A stretch of DNA of 64,000 bases from NCBI GenBank assembly GCA_037349315.1, contig JBAIAC010000008.1, forward strand, positions 125,672,001-125,736,000, read 5' to 3'. The DNA comes from Chelydra serpentina. Its lineage: Eukaryota; Chordata; Testudines; Chelydridae. Under the pieces are notes generated by a model. It ran no database searches. It was given only the letters and a program-made list of their open reading frames with translations, and had not been told where the DNA came from. Shown here piece by piece: positions 11,527-24,420 of this stretch (positions are counted from its first letter, which is position 1; the number at the start of each line of letters is the position of its first letter). Made by a program: the position numbers and the translations under genes.

Positions 11527-12379
11527 GGGCTGTCAAATGATTTAAAAAAATTAATCATGATTAATCAAAGTTTTAATCGTACTGTTAATAATAGCATACC
11601 AATTTAAATTTGCTATAAATATTTTTGGATGTTTTTCTACATTTTTAAATATATTTATTTCAATTATAATGCAGAATGCAAAGTATCAAGTGCTCACTTT
11701 ATGTTATTTTTTTATTACAAATATTTGTACTGTAAAAAAACGATAAACAAAAGACAGTGCAATCTATAATTCGAAGCATGAAGGGGCATAAGAATGTTTG
11801 GCATATCTGGCATGTAAATACCTTGCAATGCCATCTACAACAGTGCCATGCAAATGCCTGTTCTCACTTTCAGATGACATTGTAAATAAGAAGTGAGCAG
11901 CATTATCTCCTGCAAATGTAAACAGACTTGTTTGTCTAAAGTGATTGGCTGAACAAGAAGTAGGACTGAGTGGACTTGTAGGCTCTAAAGTTTTACACAG
12001 TTTTGTTTTTGAGTGCAGTTATGTAACAAAAAAAATTTGACATTTGTAAGTTGCAGTTTCACAATAAAGAGATTGTATTACAGTATTTGTATGAGGTGAA
12101 CTGAAAAATTCTATTTTTGTTTCTTCTTTACAGAGCAAATATTTGTGATGAAAAATAATATAAAGTGAGCACTGTACACTTTTTATTCTGCGTTGTAACT
12201 GAAAATCAATACATTTGAAAAAGTAGAAAAACATCCACAAATATTTTTATTTATATAAATTTAAATTGGTATTTGATTATTAACAGTGCGATTAAAACTA
12301 TGATTAATCACAATTTTTAAATCGGAGTTAATTTGTTTTGAGTTAATCGCCTGAATTAACTCCAATTAATTGACAACCC
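11527..12379. mobile_element. 853-bp fold-back element (GGGCTGTCAA ends)
   Basis: Begins GGGCTGTCAAATGATTTAAA and ends TTAATTGACAACCC, flanked by TA at 11525-11526 and 12380-12381. The halves are inverted over a long distance: GTGCTCACTTTAT at 11690-11702 pairs with ATAAAGTGAGCAC at 12160-12172, and the ACCAATTTAAATTTG and GATGTTTTTCTAC blocks have inverse partners near 12255 and 12225. The terminal part is rich in TTAATCATGATTAATC-like motifs. No coding frame; a non-autonomous long-TIR element with a TA target. Confidence 0.8.
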
Positions 12380-12718
12380 TAATATCTATACACAGTAGAT
12401 AGTATTTACTGTTTGCGTAAACATCCTTGTATTCAACATAAAATCTGAACCCAAATGATTGCTATCTCAAAGCTCCCTATATTTGCTCATTACACCCAGG
12501 GAAGAACACGTGGTTCATTTGTCTTATTCCTAAGGTTTAAGGCACTACGCCACCAACTCTTGTTCAATGAATTATTGTGCTATTACACTGAAATTGCATA
12601 GAAATCAACACAAGTATATCCTTGTCTATCTAGGTACATAGATGGATGTCCTCACCACGGTATACAAGCAGCTCACAAACAATGATTTAGCCTCCCCCCT
12701 CCCCGATGTAGAAAAGCA

Positions 12719-12893
12719 TTTATCCACATTTTTACAAATGGAGAACTGAGGAACAAAAAGATTAAAAATCCATTTAAGTCAGTGGAAGTCTTTTCAGTGT
12801 CTTGCCCAAGGTCACACAAGAAGTCTGTGGCATTGCTCAGATTAAACCCAGATCTGACTCCCAGTCTACTGCCTTAACTACAAAATCAGTAAG
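12719..12893 (-). repeat. MIR-like SINE fragment
   Basis: Carries AAATGGAGAACTGAGG, TCTTGCCCAAGGTCACACAA and ACCCAGATCTGACTCCCAGT, the reverse complement of the conserved MIR core and 3' part. Confidence 0.65.
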
Positions 12894-13160
12894 AAACCTG
12901 AAGACGGTATAAGGAAAATTTGGGCTACCCCTACAGTCTGGGATTCTTAGCAGAGCAACTCATCCAATAAGATCCGAAGATTTCAGACTACTGAGTTAAC
13001 ATAGGGGTTACACCTTCCTCATACCTCCTTTTCCTAACCACCGAATGTCCAAAGTTGAAAATCTGGTGAGAAGCAGATGGGTACTTTGAAACATATTCTG
13101 TATGGATAACAGTGAATTTGCTGGGTTACTGGATCAACAAGGGGCCATCATGGAATAAAG

Positions 13161-13572
13161 CAGTGGTTCTCAAACAGATATATGCGTATCCCTGGAGGAA
13201 TGCAGAGGTCTTTCAGGGGTACATCAACTCATCTAGATATCTGCCTAGTTTTACAACAGGCTACATAAAAAGCACTAGCAAAATCAGTACAAGCTATAAT
13301 TCCATACAGACAATGACTTGTTTATGCTGCCCTATATGCTACACACTGAAATGTAAGTACAATACTTATATTCAAATTGATTTATTTTATAATTATATGG
13401 TAAACATGAGAACGTAAGCAATTTTTCAGTAATACTGTGCTGTGACACTTCTGTATTTTTATGTCGGATTTTGTAAGCAAGTAGTTTTTAAGTGAGGTGA
13501 GACTTGGAGGTGCACAAGAGAAATCAGACTCCTGAAAGGGGTACAGTAGTATGGAAAGGTTGAGAGCCACTG
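13161..13572. mobile_element. Non-autonomous hAT element
   Basis: Ends CAGTGGTTCTCAAAC and GGTTGAGAGCCACTG are inverted repeats. The 8-bp flanks GAATAAAG (13153-13160) and GAATAAGG (13573-13580) match at 7 of 8. The frames inside are not transposase. Confidence 0.88.
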
Positions 13573-13584
13573 GAATAAGGGGCT

Positions 13585-13830
13585 TGAATTCCAGCCCAGG
13601 CCAGCAGTGACAAAAAATTATTACTGTCTCAAAGCTGTCTGGTGTCCTATGTGAAATGAGGTGGTGATGTCAGTTCAGTTCTTATTGTATACACAGCCAC
13701 GTCACAAAAACCACCAACATGGTTGTTATCCTTGCTGACAGTCTCAGAGGAGAGGCCAAGGGTTGAATGACCATGAAAACTGAACTACCATCTTGCCCTT
13801 AGGGCTGGTCCCATTCCAAGCCACACACTG
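13585..13830 (+). repeat. Unassigned dispersed repeat, copy 2
   Basis: Collinear with 3010-3250 (shared TATGTGAAATGA, GTCACAAAAACCACCA, TTATCCTTG, GACAGTCT, TGAATGACCATG). It starts directly after the hAT element and its target duplication. Confidence 0.55.
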
Positions 13831-13889
13831 TATCACACTGGTGTGAGAAAGTTTGAGCTGCTGCTTCCCATGCCTTGGCTTACCTCTTT

Positions 13890-14157
13890 GGGTGTGTCTA
13901 CGCTGCAGCTGGAGGTATAATTCCCAGCTTGGGTAGATGCACACATGCTAGCTTTGATCGAGCTAGTGTGCTACAGATAATCAAGTAACCACAGTTGCAC
14001 AGCTAGCCACCTAAATATATAGCTAAGGCCTCAGATGGACTGTCCCTGTTTGCCGCTGCAGCCACACTATTTTTAGTGCACTAACTCAATCAGAGCTAGT
14101 GCGTGTATACCTACCTAACCTGGAAATTACACCTCCTGGCTCCAGTGTAGACATATC
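13890..14157. mobile_element. MITE with TGTCTAC-type long inverted ends
   Basis: The left end GGGTGTGTCTACGCTGCAGC, then GGAGGTATAATTCCCAGCTT, is mirrored by the right end AACCTGGAAATTACACCTCC, then CCAGTGTAGACATAT. The centre carries inverted CTAGCT...AGCTAG motifs. TCTTT occurs on both sides but boundaries are uncertain. Probably Harbinger-related. Confidence 0.65.
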
Positions 14158-15428
14158 TTTTACCGCAGGAAGACTCGAGTCTTTGGGATGTCAATCTGGA
14201 TGCCTTCAGAAGCACTAAGTTCACCTTTTAGAAAATGCAGTTGTCTTTACCAAGGTGGCAAGCCACGGTGTTGAAAGGGAGTTTATACACACATGCACTG
14301 AACTTATACATCACATGGGAGATACATGTATGCATGTGCTTACCTTTAAGGACATCAGTAGTTCCAGCAAAGGCAATGTATCTACATGCTTAAAGTTAAG
14401 CATGTGCTTTAGTACTTTGCTGAATCAGAGCCATGGAAATCAGAGAGGTACTGTAGTTTCTATTCTAGCACAATGAAGATATGAGTCACAGGGATACTCT
14501 AGATTGTTGTGGCTTACATCTGGCACACATTAGTCTGTGTGAGAGAACACTTCTACTGTAAACATAGATACAGAACAAGGCTAAACAAAAATCAGACAGG
14601 GAGAATCATTTTAACCTTTTGCATGCCCTGACACTGTGCCTTCTTAACAAAGGTCAGATATTTTCAACATCATTGGCAACACTCAGCTCCAATGTAAGCA
14701 ATAAGCAAAGCTGTTCATCTCATCTTTGGTGTAAAAAGCAAAACAATTCTAAAAAGTTTCCCTACACAATTGTCATCTATAGGTATAAACCACCTGCTAG
14801 ATAACTTTTATTGCAGACCGCCAGCTATCTCTGCTGAAAGGCTACACTGAAAAAGGCCAGTGAGCATCATATCTTTTCCATCAAAGCTCTTCTTGCAGCA
14901 AATCAGCAAGAAGTGGATCTGAACCTTAAGGATACCCTTTGAATGATGGAATAAAGACTACTGAACATACATAATGACATACGTTTTTAACCTAATTACC
15001 GAAGTTCGAGAAGCTGCAGTAATTTTTGAAAGGGAAAAAAGTAACCTGTGGATGAGCTGAACATAAAAAGGTCTAACCAAATCAAAGAATTATAGCTGCA
15101 GGTTTTTGACATAAGGTACGTAAGCAATAAAGATCAAACAATATATTGCCTGCCATTATAGCAAGTCTTCCTTAAAATATCTATGGGTCAGCTGCCTACA
15201 TGTTTGATAAGGGAGAAAAAACACTCCCTCTTCCTTTGAAGATCGCCTAGACAATTAAGGACTTCTTGCTTTTCCCTAAAGTAGTATACAAATCTTCATG
15301 AATAGAGAATGGGCAGGGTCATCTTTAGATTTATCTTGAGTCCTCTAAGGCAGAGAGCTTACAGAGAACCCTCAGAACTTCTTCCGCTCTAGATAAAATA
15401 CTGGTTCCCTATTGTGCAGTGGACTAAG

Positions 15429-15520
15429 GGCCCTATACTGCAAAGTGTGGAGTACCCTGAACTCCCATTTATTTTAATGGGAATAGAATGTGCTCAGCAC
15501 AGCTCATGAACAGGCCACCT
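15429..15520. repeat. Degraded palindromic repeat (GGCCCTATACTGCAAAG type)
   Basis: Opens GGCCCTATACTGCAAAGTG, has a central ACTCCCATTTATTTTAATGGGAAT hairpin and closes GCTCATGAACAGGCC. Same style as 3477-3549 and 44879-45004. Confidence 0.5.
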
Positions 15521-15655
15521 ATAAAAAATACCTCATGGAGGGAGAGACAACATAAGAAAGCCAAGATGCTGCCCATAGCTTTGGTAAGGAGCAGAATCAT
15601 CATCTCATTGTTACCTTGTTCTCTCCCCGCAATACCTGTTTCTTGTCTTATGCTT

Positions 15656-15740
15656 AGAATGTAAGCTCTCTGGGGCAGAGACTGTCTGTTACATGTTTAT
15701 ACAATGCTTCGCAAACAATGGGGTTGGGGTACCTAGGCAC
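15656..15740 (+). repeat. SINE-like fragment (amniote MIR-related)
   Basis: Has GAATGTAAGCTCTCTGGGGC, then AGAGACTGTCTG and TACAATGCTTCGCAAACAATGG, the pattern of a common amniote SINE tail. Confidence 0.5.
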
Positions 15741-15833
15741 TACCTACCACAATATAAAAAATTGGAACCATTTTGCTTCATCGGGGCAAAACAAGCTCAC
15801 AATTTTCAGATAAATAGATTTCCCACTTACTAA

Positions 15834-16104
15834 GGTCTTGTCTACACTACCCGCTGATTCGGCGGGTAGCAAGCGATCTTTTGGGGATCGATTTTTCACG
15901 TCTAATGTAGACGCGATAAATCGATCCCAGAACGCGCTCCCCATTGACTCCGGTAATCCACCCCGACGCGAGGCGGAAGCAGAGTCGACGGGGGAGCGCC
16001 AGCCTTCGACATTGCAGCGTCCTCAAGGACTTCACGTAGCTGAAGTTGCGTACCTTACATCGACCCCCCTGCCCCACCCCTCACCCCCGTAGTGTAGACC
16101 AGCC
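15834..16104. mobile_element. Harbinger-like MITE related to the 4025 copy
   Basis: The ends GGTCTTGTCTACACTAC and GTAGTGTAGACCAGCC are inverted. Internal GACGCGATAAATCGATCCC, GTCGACGGGGGAGC and CACGTAGCTGAAGTTGCG blocks match blocks of the MITE at 4025-4310 in inverted order. Left flank TAA, right flank TTT/TTA; the duplication is unclear. Confidence 0.7.
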
Positions 16105-19099
16105 TTTAGTTTTTCTTCCGAACAAAGACTTTGTCTATACTGGACTACTGTTCTTAAAGATCCCCACCAAAGCTACCATCAATACAGCTCAACTAATAGC
16201 AGCACTAGTGAGAGCGCTAGTATAGATAGGGCCCAGGTGGTCACTAGTGTTAACTAGGGTCATCTAGCCCTGCTCTAAGTGGGGTTGGACGACATGGTGG
16301 TTAAAACACAGGCAGCCATACAATAGAGCTCCCACCATCGCTACCACAACAAGAATTGCCCTGGAGGTAGGAGAAGGGGCAAATTTTAAAAAATAAATAA
16401 AGTCCAGTGAAGTAAAAGAAGGAAATATCGCTGCCTTTTGTAATTCAAAGAGAACAAAAGATTTCCCCAAACATCCTCTTGTCACCTCTCAAAGAACATC
16501 TGCTGTCAAACTGAGCAGGCCACAGGCTAGGAAATTATGAGAGGTAAAAGACAGCTGGAGACTATATGACAAGATATTGTTTCCCTAACTACTCAGACCT
16601 ACAAAGTGGTAATTTAAAACGAAGATAGCTTGAACTGAATTGAATGGACTGGCCACCCTCCCCAGACAGTGTGTCATCTGGGCTTGAGGAAGTGAAACTA
16701 CTGAGATAACAAGAAAAATGGAAGTGTTCCTCCCCTGCTCCAGAAACAGAGTAGTTTTTATTATTATTTACATAGCACCACTGCTATATATGGCATTCAA
16801 ATGACAGGAAGGAAGACAAAGACTCTGCGCTCCAAGGAATTTACAGCAGACAAAAAACAAGGCAAGAAAAGACAACACACCACAGAGAGAGGGAAAGACG
16901 TGGGGACATCACAAAGCAGAGGGAAAGGGGAATACAAGGCACTCACTTTTGGGACAGGCATCCCAAATCATTTTACGTACCAAGACAGTGGCCACGCTTG
17001 CCTTGTACATATGAAATGAGTCATCTGCTTGCTTGATGTTTCTAGTACAAATAAAATAAAAGAGTAAGGACAAAAGTAATACTGACACACTAAAAGGATG
17101 AATTGCTGACTTTTGAAATGGAGTGGGTAGCATCTAACCAGGCTGCATAGGAAAGAATTATGTACTGGAAAGTAAACAGAATAGATACTTGTTAATGAAT
17201 AGAACAGTTTCTTTCTTTTTAATGTAACTTTATTCCAAAGGAGATAAAATCCTATCAAAAAAATGAAAAATAGGAAAAGCCAGAGAGTCAGGTAAGACTG
17301 AGAAAAACAGCTTGAATAAGCCCACAGAGTGGTGAAGCAGTCAAGGACCCTGGGAATCTTTTATTAACTAATGAGGTTTTTCAGACCTCCATAGTTCACA
17401 CCACACCAAACAGAATAAACCATTTTCTCTTACTCGCAAAGATAAGGAGGGAGGAAAGGGAAAATCACCACATAAGAACAGATGGGTCCATACATATAAC
17501 ACAGAAGGTGAGTAAAAGAGACGCTTGCCTACTGACAAAGAGACACACAGGGAATTCATCCCTGATACAATCTTACTGACATCAGTGGAGCTACACCAGC
17601 AATTAATCTGGTCCAGTATGTGCGCCTCTCTCTCAAAATACTTTACCCTAGAACTATTTAAGACAAGCTCTGCCACGCGTCCCAAAAGAAAACCTGTGTT
17701 ACCATCCGTACTCCTTTCTTAAATATAATCAGTTCAAGAGGCTTGTTTTTTAAACCTCTATTCCAGTGCTCACAGCTGAACACCTTGTTCAGGCTAAGAA
17801 CAAACTATTACTTCATGAAGGCTAAACAACAAGTGACAATTTCAAACTGCAATTATTTCTATTATCAGTTAGGATGACTCTTAGCAGTTGCTGACATTCC
17901 CAGAATCTCTCTGGTGGTCACATATAAGGGGATATTTGGTCTTACTTGTTAAATATCCTTATTGCTGGTTCCCACCACTACTCTGGTTGCTAGGGTTATG
18001 CAGTTCACCTTCCAGTACAAAGACACACAACCCCTTCTGGCTACCTCACCAGTGCAGATGTATTCCAAACCACTTCAAGAGAAAGTGAAAAACAAACCAC
18101 AGAGAAAAGAAAACACTGCTTTGCAAGAAAACCTAAGGGAAGCCAAAATATGCAGCATCAGAGAGCTTATGCTGCAGTGCTCATTCAGATAAAGCTCACA
18201 TCAGCTTCAAATGGAGATCTGCCTGAATAAGGACTTCAGGATCCTTAACGAAGATGCCAAACAAAAATGAAGTGCTTAAACATTTTGCATATGTTCAAAA
18301 TTATTCATAACGCTCTCCCCTAAAGACTATCTATGCTGAATGTTTCTATAGTGGCAACATTTTCAAACGTATCCCCTAGTTTTGGGTGCCTTTGCTTTTG
18401 CATGCACGCACTCTAAAGTCAATGGCAGATTCTGGTGCTCAGCACCTTTGAAAAAAAGGCTCTAACTGTCTCAAAATTATTAGCACCCAAATTGAGTGGA
18501 CACTTTTCAAAACTATGGCCCGAACTTTTAGATGAGAGTGCAGACTTCAGAGTGATGTGGATAATGGAAGAAAGGTCAGTGGCTATCGTCTTCTTTATTC
18601 CAAATCTGAGCTCCCTACACTTACAAAGAAGCTACTCATTGGGGCAGAGACAATATGTGGAGTGCCCATGTATTGATATGTTAGTGGCACCCAAAGAGTT
18701 CTCTACATGCAGTCTGAAACATAAAAGCAGTGGAGGTATCCAAGGCCAGAAGGGAATTCATTCTCTGTTCAAGAAAAAGCAGCAATGTCTGAAATCTTGC
18801 TTTCACTGAAAGAGAAAGCTTCAAAACTTGCCAGAATCTAGAGAGGTATCTGTTCTCTCTTTCTCAGCTCAGAGAAGGTAAAATGGCCTTCAGGTTTAAA
18901 GAAAAGTCAATAAGCACTTTCAGAGCATCCAAGAACTCTACGCACAACTACTACTTGTTCTCATGGTCTTTTTCAATTTCATATAAGGGTCTGTAGTTAT
19001 GATATGTATATAAATGATTAACTCTCACTTACATACACCCAGGATCAAATTATTCTCCCATTTACACAAAAGTATAGTTGGTATCCATTATGGTTAGAA
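16105..19099. other. Intronic stretch, no gene seen
   Basis: Contains a partial MITE-like piece at about 16125-16260 (TTTGTCTATACTGG ... CTAGTATAGATAGGGCCC) and a SINE-like fragment at about 16752-16880 (TTATTATTTACATAGCACC, GCGCTCCAAGGAATTTACAG). The rest is unassigned. Confidence 0.5.
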
Positions 19100-19526
19100 C
19101 AGAGGTCCCCAAAGTGTGGGGTACACCCCCCCTAGGGGAGCACAGGGAAACATTCTGGGCGGGAGGCGTGGCCAGCCCCCCTGAGGGGCAAGGAGGGAGC
19201 GCCGACCCAGCCCCGCCTCACTTCCAGCCGCGGCCCTGGCTCGTGGCCCCACACCTGGCCCCATCCCAAGCCTCGGTGTGGCTCCATACCTGGCCAGGGG
19301 CCCAGCTGCCAGCCCCCACCATGGCCTGGCTGCGGCTCTGCTCTCCCTGACCCCCCTCCCAGCCTCACCCCCAGCTGCAGCCCCAGCCTTGGTCCCCTTA
19401 TTCCTGTCTACATCCCCCCCACCAGCCGCAGCCTCACTCCCAGCCCCAGGTTTGGGGCGGGGGGGCAGGGAGAGGCGTGGACAGGGGTAAGAGGGGATGT
19501 GACCCTCAAAAGTTTGGGGACCACTG
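19100..19526. mobile_element. Non-autonomous hAT element, GC-rich
   Basis: Begins CAGAGGTCCCCAAAGTGTG and ends AGTTTGGGGACCACTG. Flanks GGTTAGAA (19092-19099) and GGTTAGAG (19527-19534) match at 7 of 8. The CCC-rich interior opens frames on both strands, but these are Pro/Ala-rich noise. Confidence 0.88.
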
Positions 19527-22500
19527 GGTTAGAGAGTTCAATTACCCTCGACTGAAATAAAGAAGGTGCCCTAAAGAACCTTATTAAAATCTAGGCAAGA
19601 AGATTATTCTTTCTTCTATGTCTCATATAGCACAAAGTGCTGTAAAATCAGTTTTAAATACTCATAAGTGTGCTCTTTCAACTTCAGGCAAAACGAAAAT
19701 AGTCAAGGACAAGTGGGATTAAAGGTATGTTTACTTCAAAGCATTCTGAGTTGCATGAAGAGAAATATTTATAAGCACTCTCTATTGGTAAATTTTCTTT
19801 GGGAATCTGTCAATGTCCAGATTTACTTTGAGTAATATTTCCAGTTCCGTATTTCCTGTCGGCACCAGCTTCCTTATATCCAAATGAAAAATATGTATAT
19901 AAAAAGGATCCAATTAGCCAAATCTACCAACTCGGTCGTCTTCTCGTCAATACAAAGTACATTGATCAATTATATACACTATAATGCCTTTTTGGTTTCA
20001 TCAGATCTACCTTTAGAGCTCATTAGGAGTCATATATGAGACTGGACTCCTTCCCACTGGAGAGAAAAAAGAGAAAGAAAATCAAGAGTATCAAACATAA
20101 GTGTTAGTCAAGATGCTTAACATACTTCTGGGACGTGAACAGATACTACAGCGATGAAGACAATATAAAAACTATAGACTAGAACAGATCTTATGCCTTT
20201 GTCTGATAAATTAAAGTGCCCTCCTCTATGAAACATCTTTGCTCCATGCTGGTACTTGCAGACTATAACCAAGTTGCCTGTTAAACTTCTTTTCAAAAAG
20301 ATAAATATATCCATCTTCTTCAGTCCCCCATTATAAAGGCAGGCTTCCCTGTTCTCAAATTATTACTATGGCTCTTCTCTGAACCCTTCCCAATTTATCA
20401 GTATCCTTTTTAAAGTGTGGACACCAAACAGCATTTCAGTAATGGTCTCATTAATGCTGCAGACAAAGATAATACCACTTCCCCACTCCTACTCCCAATC
20501 CCTTGCTCATACATCCAAGAATCATGTTCCACCTCTTAGCCACAGGATTTCACTGGGAGCTCATGTTAGTTGGTTATCCACTATGACCTTGTCCTTTTCA
20601 GAGACACTACATACAAGGATATAGTTCCCTATCCCATAAGTATGACCTATATTCTTTGTCCTTGGACGCGTAACCTTGCATTTGGCTTTATTGAAACACA
20701 CGTTTGTTTGCACCAACTTACCAAACAATCTAGATTGCTCTTTATATGTGACCTGTCTTGATCATTATATATGTGTTTTGAGAAGGCCTAGTAGTACAAG
20801 AATCCTAATAAAGCATTTGGTAAGTACTAAGTATTACTCTCATTTATTGACATATAAATAAAATGCATGTCTTGGGTAGCTGGTTCTCTCATTCCTTTCT
20901 GACGCATTTTAATATTGGTAATTACTATGTACCACATTTCCAGTCTTGGTTATATTTTGTTTCTTAGACAGAGGAAACAGTTTGGGGTGAGGAGAGGGAC
21001 AGAACAGCGAGTCAAAATGTTATTCTCTTGGCAGTCTAACTAAAAAAACCTCACCCAAAAAACCCCCCAAACCCCAACAAATCAATATTTATATTTTGTA
21101 AATGTGTGTTGTGGGGGGCGGAGGGAGCTATTCCATTAAGAGAATCAATACGCCAAGTTTCACTCTAGCGCAAATTAATTCTATCCAGGTACAAAACCCA
21201 CTAATAAGAGATGATGCTGTGGGATTTTATTTAAAACTGGAAAAACACCACCACATCCGTAACTATCAGCATTGCTAGCTCTGAGGCTATATTTCATGAA
21301 AATAAATGTCACCTCAGACATAGTGACACCTATTTGTGCTCTCTGGAGAGCCAGAACAAGCAAGAAATATACTTTACAAAGAAACCTTTGTACAATACAT
21401 TTCAATTATGAACAAATTCTTGTTTCGAATATGAAATATCCAATCAGTTGAATAATTTCCCACAGGATGTTCTAAAGGCTACAAAGCTAACAGCCAGTTT
21501 TATAGTTAAACAGCATCAAACTGGTTAATTATCTTTTGCTTCCTGCATGACACCACACCTCTGCAAATAATTAAACACATGACATGGTGGTTTATTAAAG
21601 GCAAGGAAAAGAGCAAAGAAAGGACACCACCACCACCCTTCCCCTGGAGAGACACTTTAGTGTCTATTCCACATCGTCTAGATCCAAAAAGTCTCATGGT
21701 TGTATTTATTTTTTAAAATTTATTATTAACTTCTTAAAGAAAGTGCATATGGTTTTTTTTAGAGGCTGGCAGATAAAGGGTGAAAGGTGCAGAAACAAAA
21801 CTTCAGCATTTAACACATAATTGGTTTTTTTTTTAAATTACTTTGGGGTATTTTTAGTAGTTATATTAAAAGGGCTTAGCTTCAAATCTGTTGAGCCATC
21901 ATGGTTCCAGGCCTGAAAAAACACAGTATAAATGTATTCAATACATTACTCTGGTGCTCAAGGAGGAGAATAAATAATCTTTAAAGTAAAATAAAATAAA
22001 TCCTGGCAAGACAGTAACTTAATGGAAACAATTTGGAAATATATCTAAATACAAGACAGAAAAAATAAATTGCCTATGTTTCAAATTTATCCCAAGACTT
22101 TTTTGAGCGGTGTGTTAGAATCTGTGCCTTAGGCAAGCAAACAAATAGGTGATGAAAAAGATGATGGAAGACATTTGCCTTATACTACAATATGTACTGT
22201 AGCTAGAACCAAACTGCAATTTGTAACAACCACTACTAGCAGAGGAAAAAAAGTCATCTATCACTCCCTGAATCAGGTAATTAAAGAGCATTTTCATTCT
22301 ATATACAAGGTAAGTGCAGACAGAGGAACGGGAATTTAACCTAGCCTGGTTTTAATTGTAAGTGAATTTGTCAAAGGGAAACAAGTAAAGGAAAATTACA
22401 CATGTGGGCAGCAGGCTCAGATCATAATATCGGGATAGGTAGATTTTAATCAGATTAGTAGTCTGAATGAAAGAGATTATTACTGCATAGCAGAATAAAT

Positions 22501-23404
22501 CATCTCAGAGACACCAAAAGAAGTGCTCGGAGCAGACTTGACCATACAATAAGAGGAAGTGAAAGGAACAGATAAAGGAAACTGTAGATATAAACAAAAA
22601 GATGCATGTTTAAGGAAAGCTAAATTAAGTTAAGATACGACATGCTGGAAGTATTAAAGAAAGAAGAGGTAAGTGTGCAGGCAACAGCAAGAAACTTCCT
22701 AGGACTGCAGATTAGCTTACTGGAAAGGTCATTGTTAGACTAGAACTAGCGAACAATATTGGTTTATGACATCTCACATCTCCTTCCCTTCTCCCAAACC
22801 TACATGTTCATCACACTATCCACCAGAGCATGAAGATTCATCTGAGCACCACACTAAAACATTTTGGAGGACTCTTGGGCAGTATTGTGGGATGTTAAGA
22901 ATCCCACAATCCACTAGCTTCTAGAACACACTGTTTTCTCAGGCCATACGTTCGATCTTCTGATAGAGCTTCACAACACCCTTCCCATTTCCTCCCCAAC
23001 ATTGTACACTTTGCCCCCTTTATTCTCAGATGGTCTTTCCTCTTTGAATTGAGACTAAGCCCCTAATATCTTTCTTAAAGCACCCACAGTAGCTAAATAG
23101 CCATTATATTTCACGCTAAAACTAAGCGATCCAATGAGAACGTGCACATACTGAGGCAGGGTCTTCCAGATCCCTATGAAACTGCATCACTCCAAAGGTC
23201 ACCAAAAGCAGCATACAACAGTGATAAACTGCTTCCTCCTCAAACTGGGACCCACAGCTGGGCCACACTTCCATCTCTTGCTAACCCAGGCACTCAAGGA
23301 CAGGCCAATCCTTGAACTCTAACGCCTCAAGACAGTAGACAATGATGTTGGCGTAATGAAACATGATTTTAATCTTCTTATAATGGAATCAGTTGTACAT
23401 GAAC
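19527..23404. other. Intronic stretch with one LINE fragment
   Basis: Holds the CR1-like fragment at 20329-20790. Elsewhere AT-rich sequence with nothing recognisable and no exon. Confidence 0.5.
20329..20790 (-). repeat. CR1/L3-like LINE fragment
   Basis: GGCTCTTCTCTGAACCCTTC, CAATTTATCAGTATCCTTTT, AAGTGTGGACACCAAACAGC, then TTGCATTTGGCTTTATTGAA and TACCAAACAATCTAGATTGC occur in the order expected for the reverse complement of a CR1-type reverse-transcriptase and 3' region. Diverged, no open frame. Confidence 0.7.
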
Positions 23405-24420
23405 TTATCATAAGAACACTGCAATTTGCCAGACTAGACCAGACCCGAGATCCATCTAGTTCAGTATTCTGTCTGTGACAGCAGCCAGTAACAAATGGCT
23501 CATGAAAAAATATAAGAACCCTCCAGTAGGAAGATGTGGGATAATCTGCCCCTCACATTAGATGTATCATCCTGATCTCCAATAATCAGAGATTGGCTTT
23601 AGCCCTGAACCATGAGGTTCAACATCCCTTCAAAGACTTAATTATTAGTAACTCTTGATATTCATATAAATGTCCATTTCCTTTTTGAATCTTGTTAAGT
23701 CCTTGACCTCAATGGACTTCCCGTGGCAATGAGTTCCACAGTCTAATTACTCAAGTGTAAATGTATTTCCTTTTATCAGTATAGAATTTGCCACCTTTTA
23801 ATTTAATTGAATAGTCTCTTGCTCTTGTGTTATGAGGCAGAGAAAACAGAAGTTCCTGATTTACCTTCTCTAGAGCAGTGGTTCTCAAAGCCGGTCCGCT
23901 GCTTGTTCAGGGAAAGCCCCTGGCGGGCCAGGCCGCTTTGACGACCTGCCGCGTCCACAGGTTCGGCCGATCGCAGCTCCCACTGGCTGCGGTTCGCCAC
24001 TCCAGGCCAATGGGGGCTGCGGGAAGGGCGGCCAGCACATCCCTCGGCCCGCGCCGCTTCCCGCAGCCCCAATTGGCCTGAAGCAGCGAACTGCGGCCAG
24101 CGGGAGCTGCGATCGGCTGAACCTGCGGATGTGGCAGGTACACAAACCGGCCTGGCCCGCCAGGGGGCTTACCCTGAACAAGCAGTGGACCGGCTTTGAG
24201 AATCACTGCTCTAGACCATTTTTTATTTTTTATCCTTTTGGCCAGTCCTCCTTTCTAAGGTAAACAATTCCAATCTTTGCAATCTCTCTTTACATGAAAG
24301 TTCTTTCCCCATGCCCTTGATTATTCTCATCACCCTTCTCTGAATCCCCTCTAATTCTGTAACATGCTTTTTGAAATGAAGTGTGAATTGGTTGCTATTA
24401 TTATTTATGATTCATTATTT
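23405..24420 (-). repeat. CR1/L3-like LINE fragment split by a hAT insertion
   Basis: From TAAGAACACTGCAATTTGCC through GATCCATCTAGTTCAGTATT, ATGAGTTCCACAGTCTAATT, TTGCTCTTGTGTTATGAGGC, then (after the hAT element at 23876-24208) CTTGATTATTCTCATCACCC and TTCTCTGAATCCCCTC. This is the reverse complement of an L3/CR1-type LINE. The two halves are collinear across the insertion. Confidence 0.75.
23876..24208. mobile_element. Palindromic non-autonomous hAT element
   Basis: Starts CAGTGGTTCTCAAAGCCGG and ends CCGGCTTTGAGAATCACTG; the inverted ends extend far inward (CCGCTGCTTGTTCAGGG / CCCTGAACAAGCAGTGG). Flanks CTCTAGAG (23868-23875) and CTCTAGAC (24209-24216) differ by one base. The apparent proteins on both strands are products of the palindrome. 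Confidence 0.92.

Larger units (their letters stand above)
14158..15833. other. Intronic stretch, no gene seen
   Basis: Contains a degraded GGCCC...GGGCC palindrome at 15429-15520 and a MIR-like fragment at 15656-15740. Otherwise nothing recognisable. Confidence 0.6.

Noticed and set aside
23885..24206. Several 67-99 aa frames on both strands with shared words
   Set aside because: They are palindrome products of the hAT MITE at 23876-24208.
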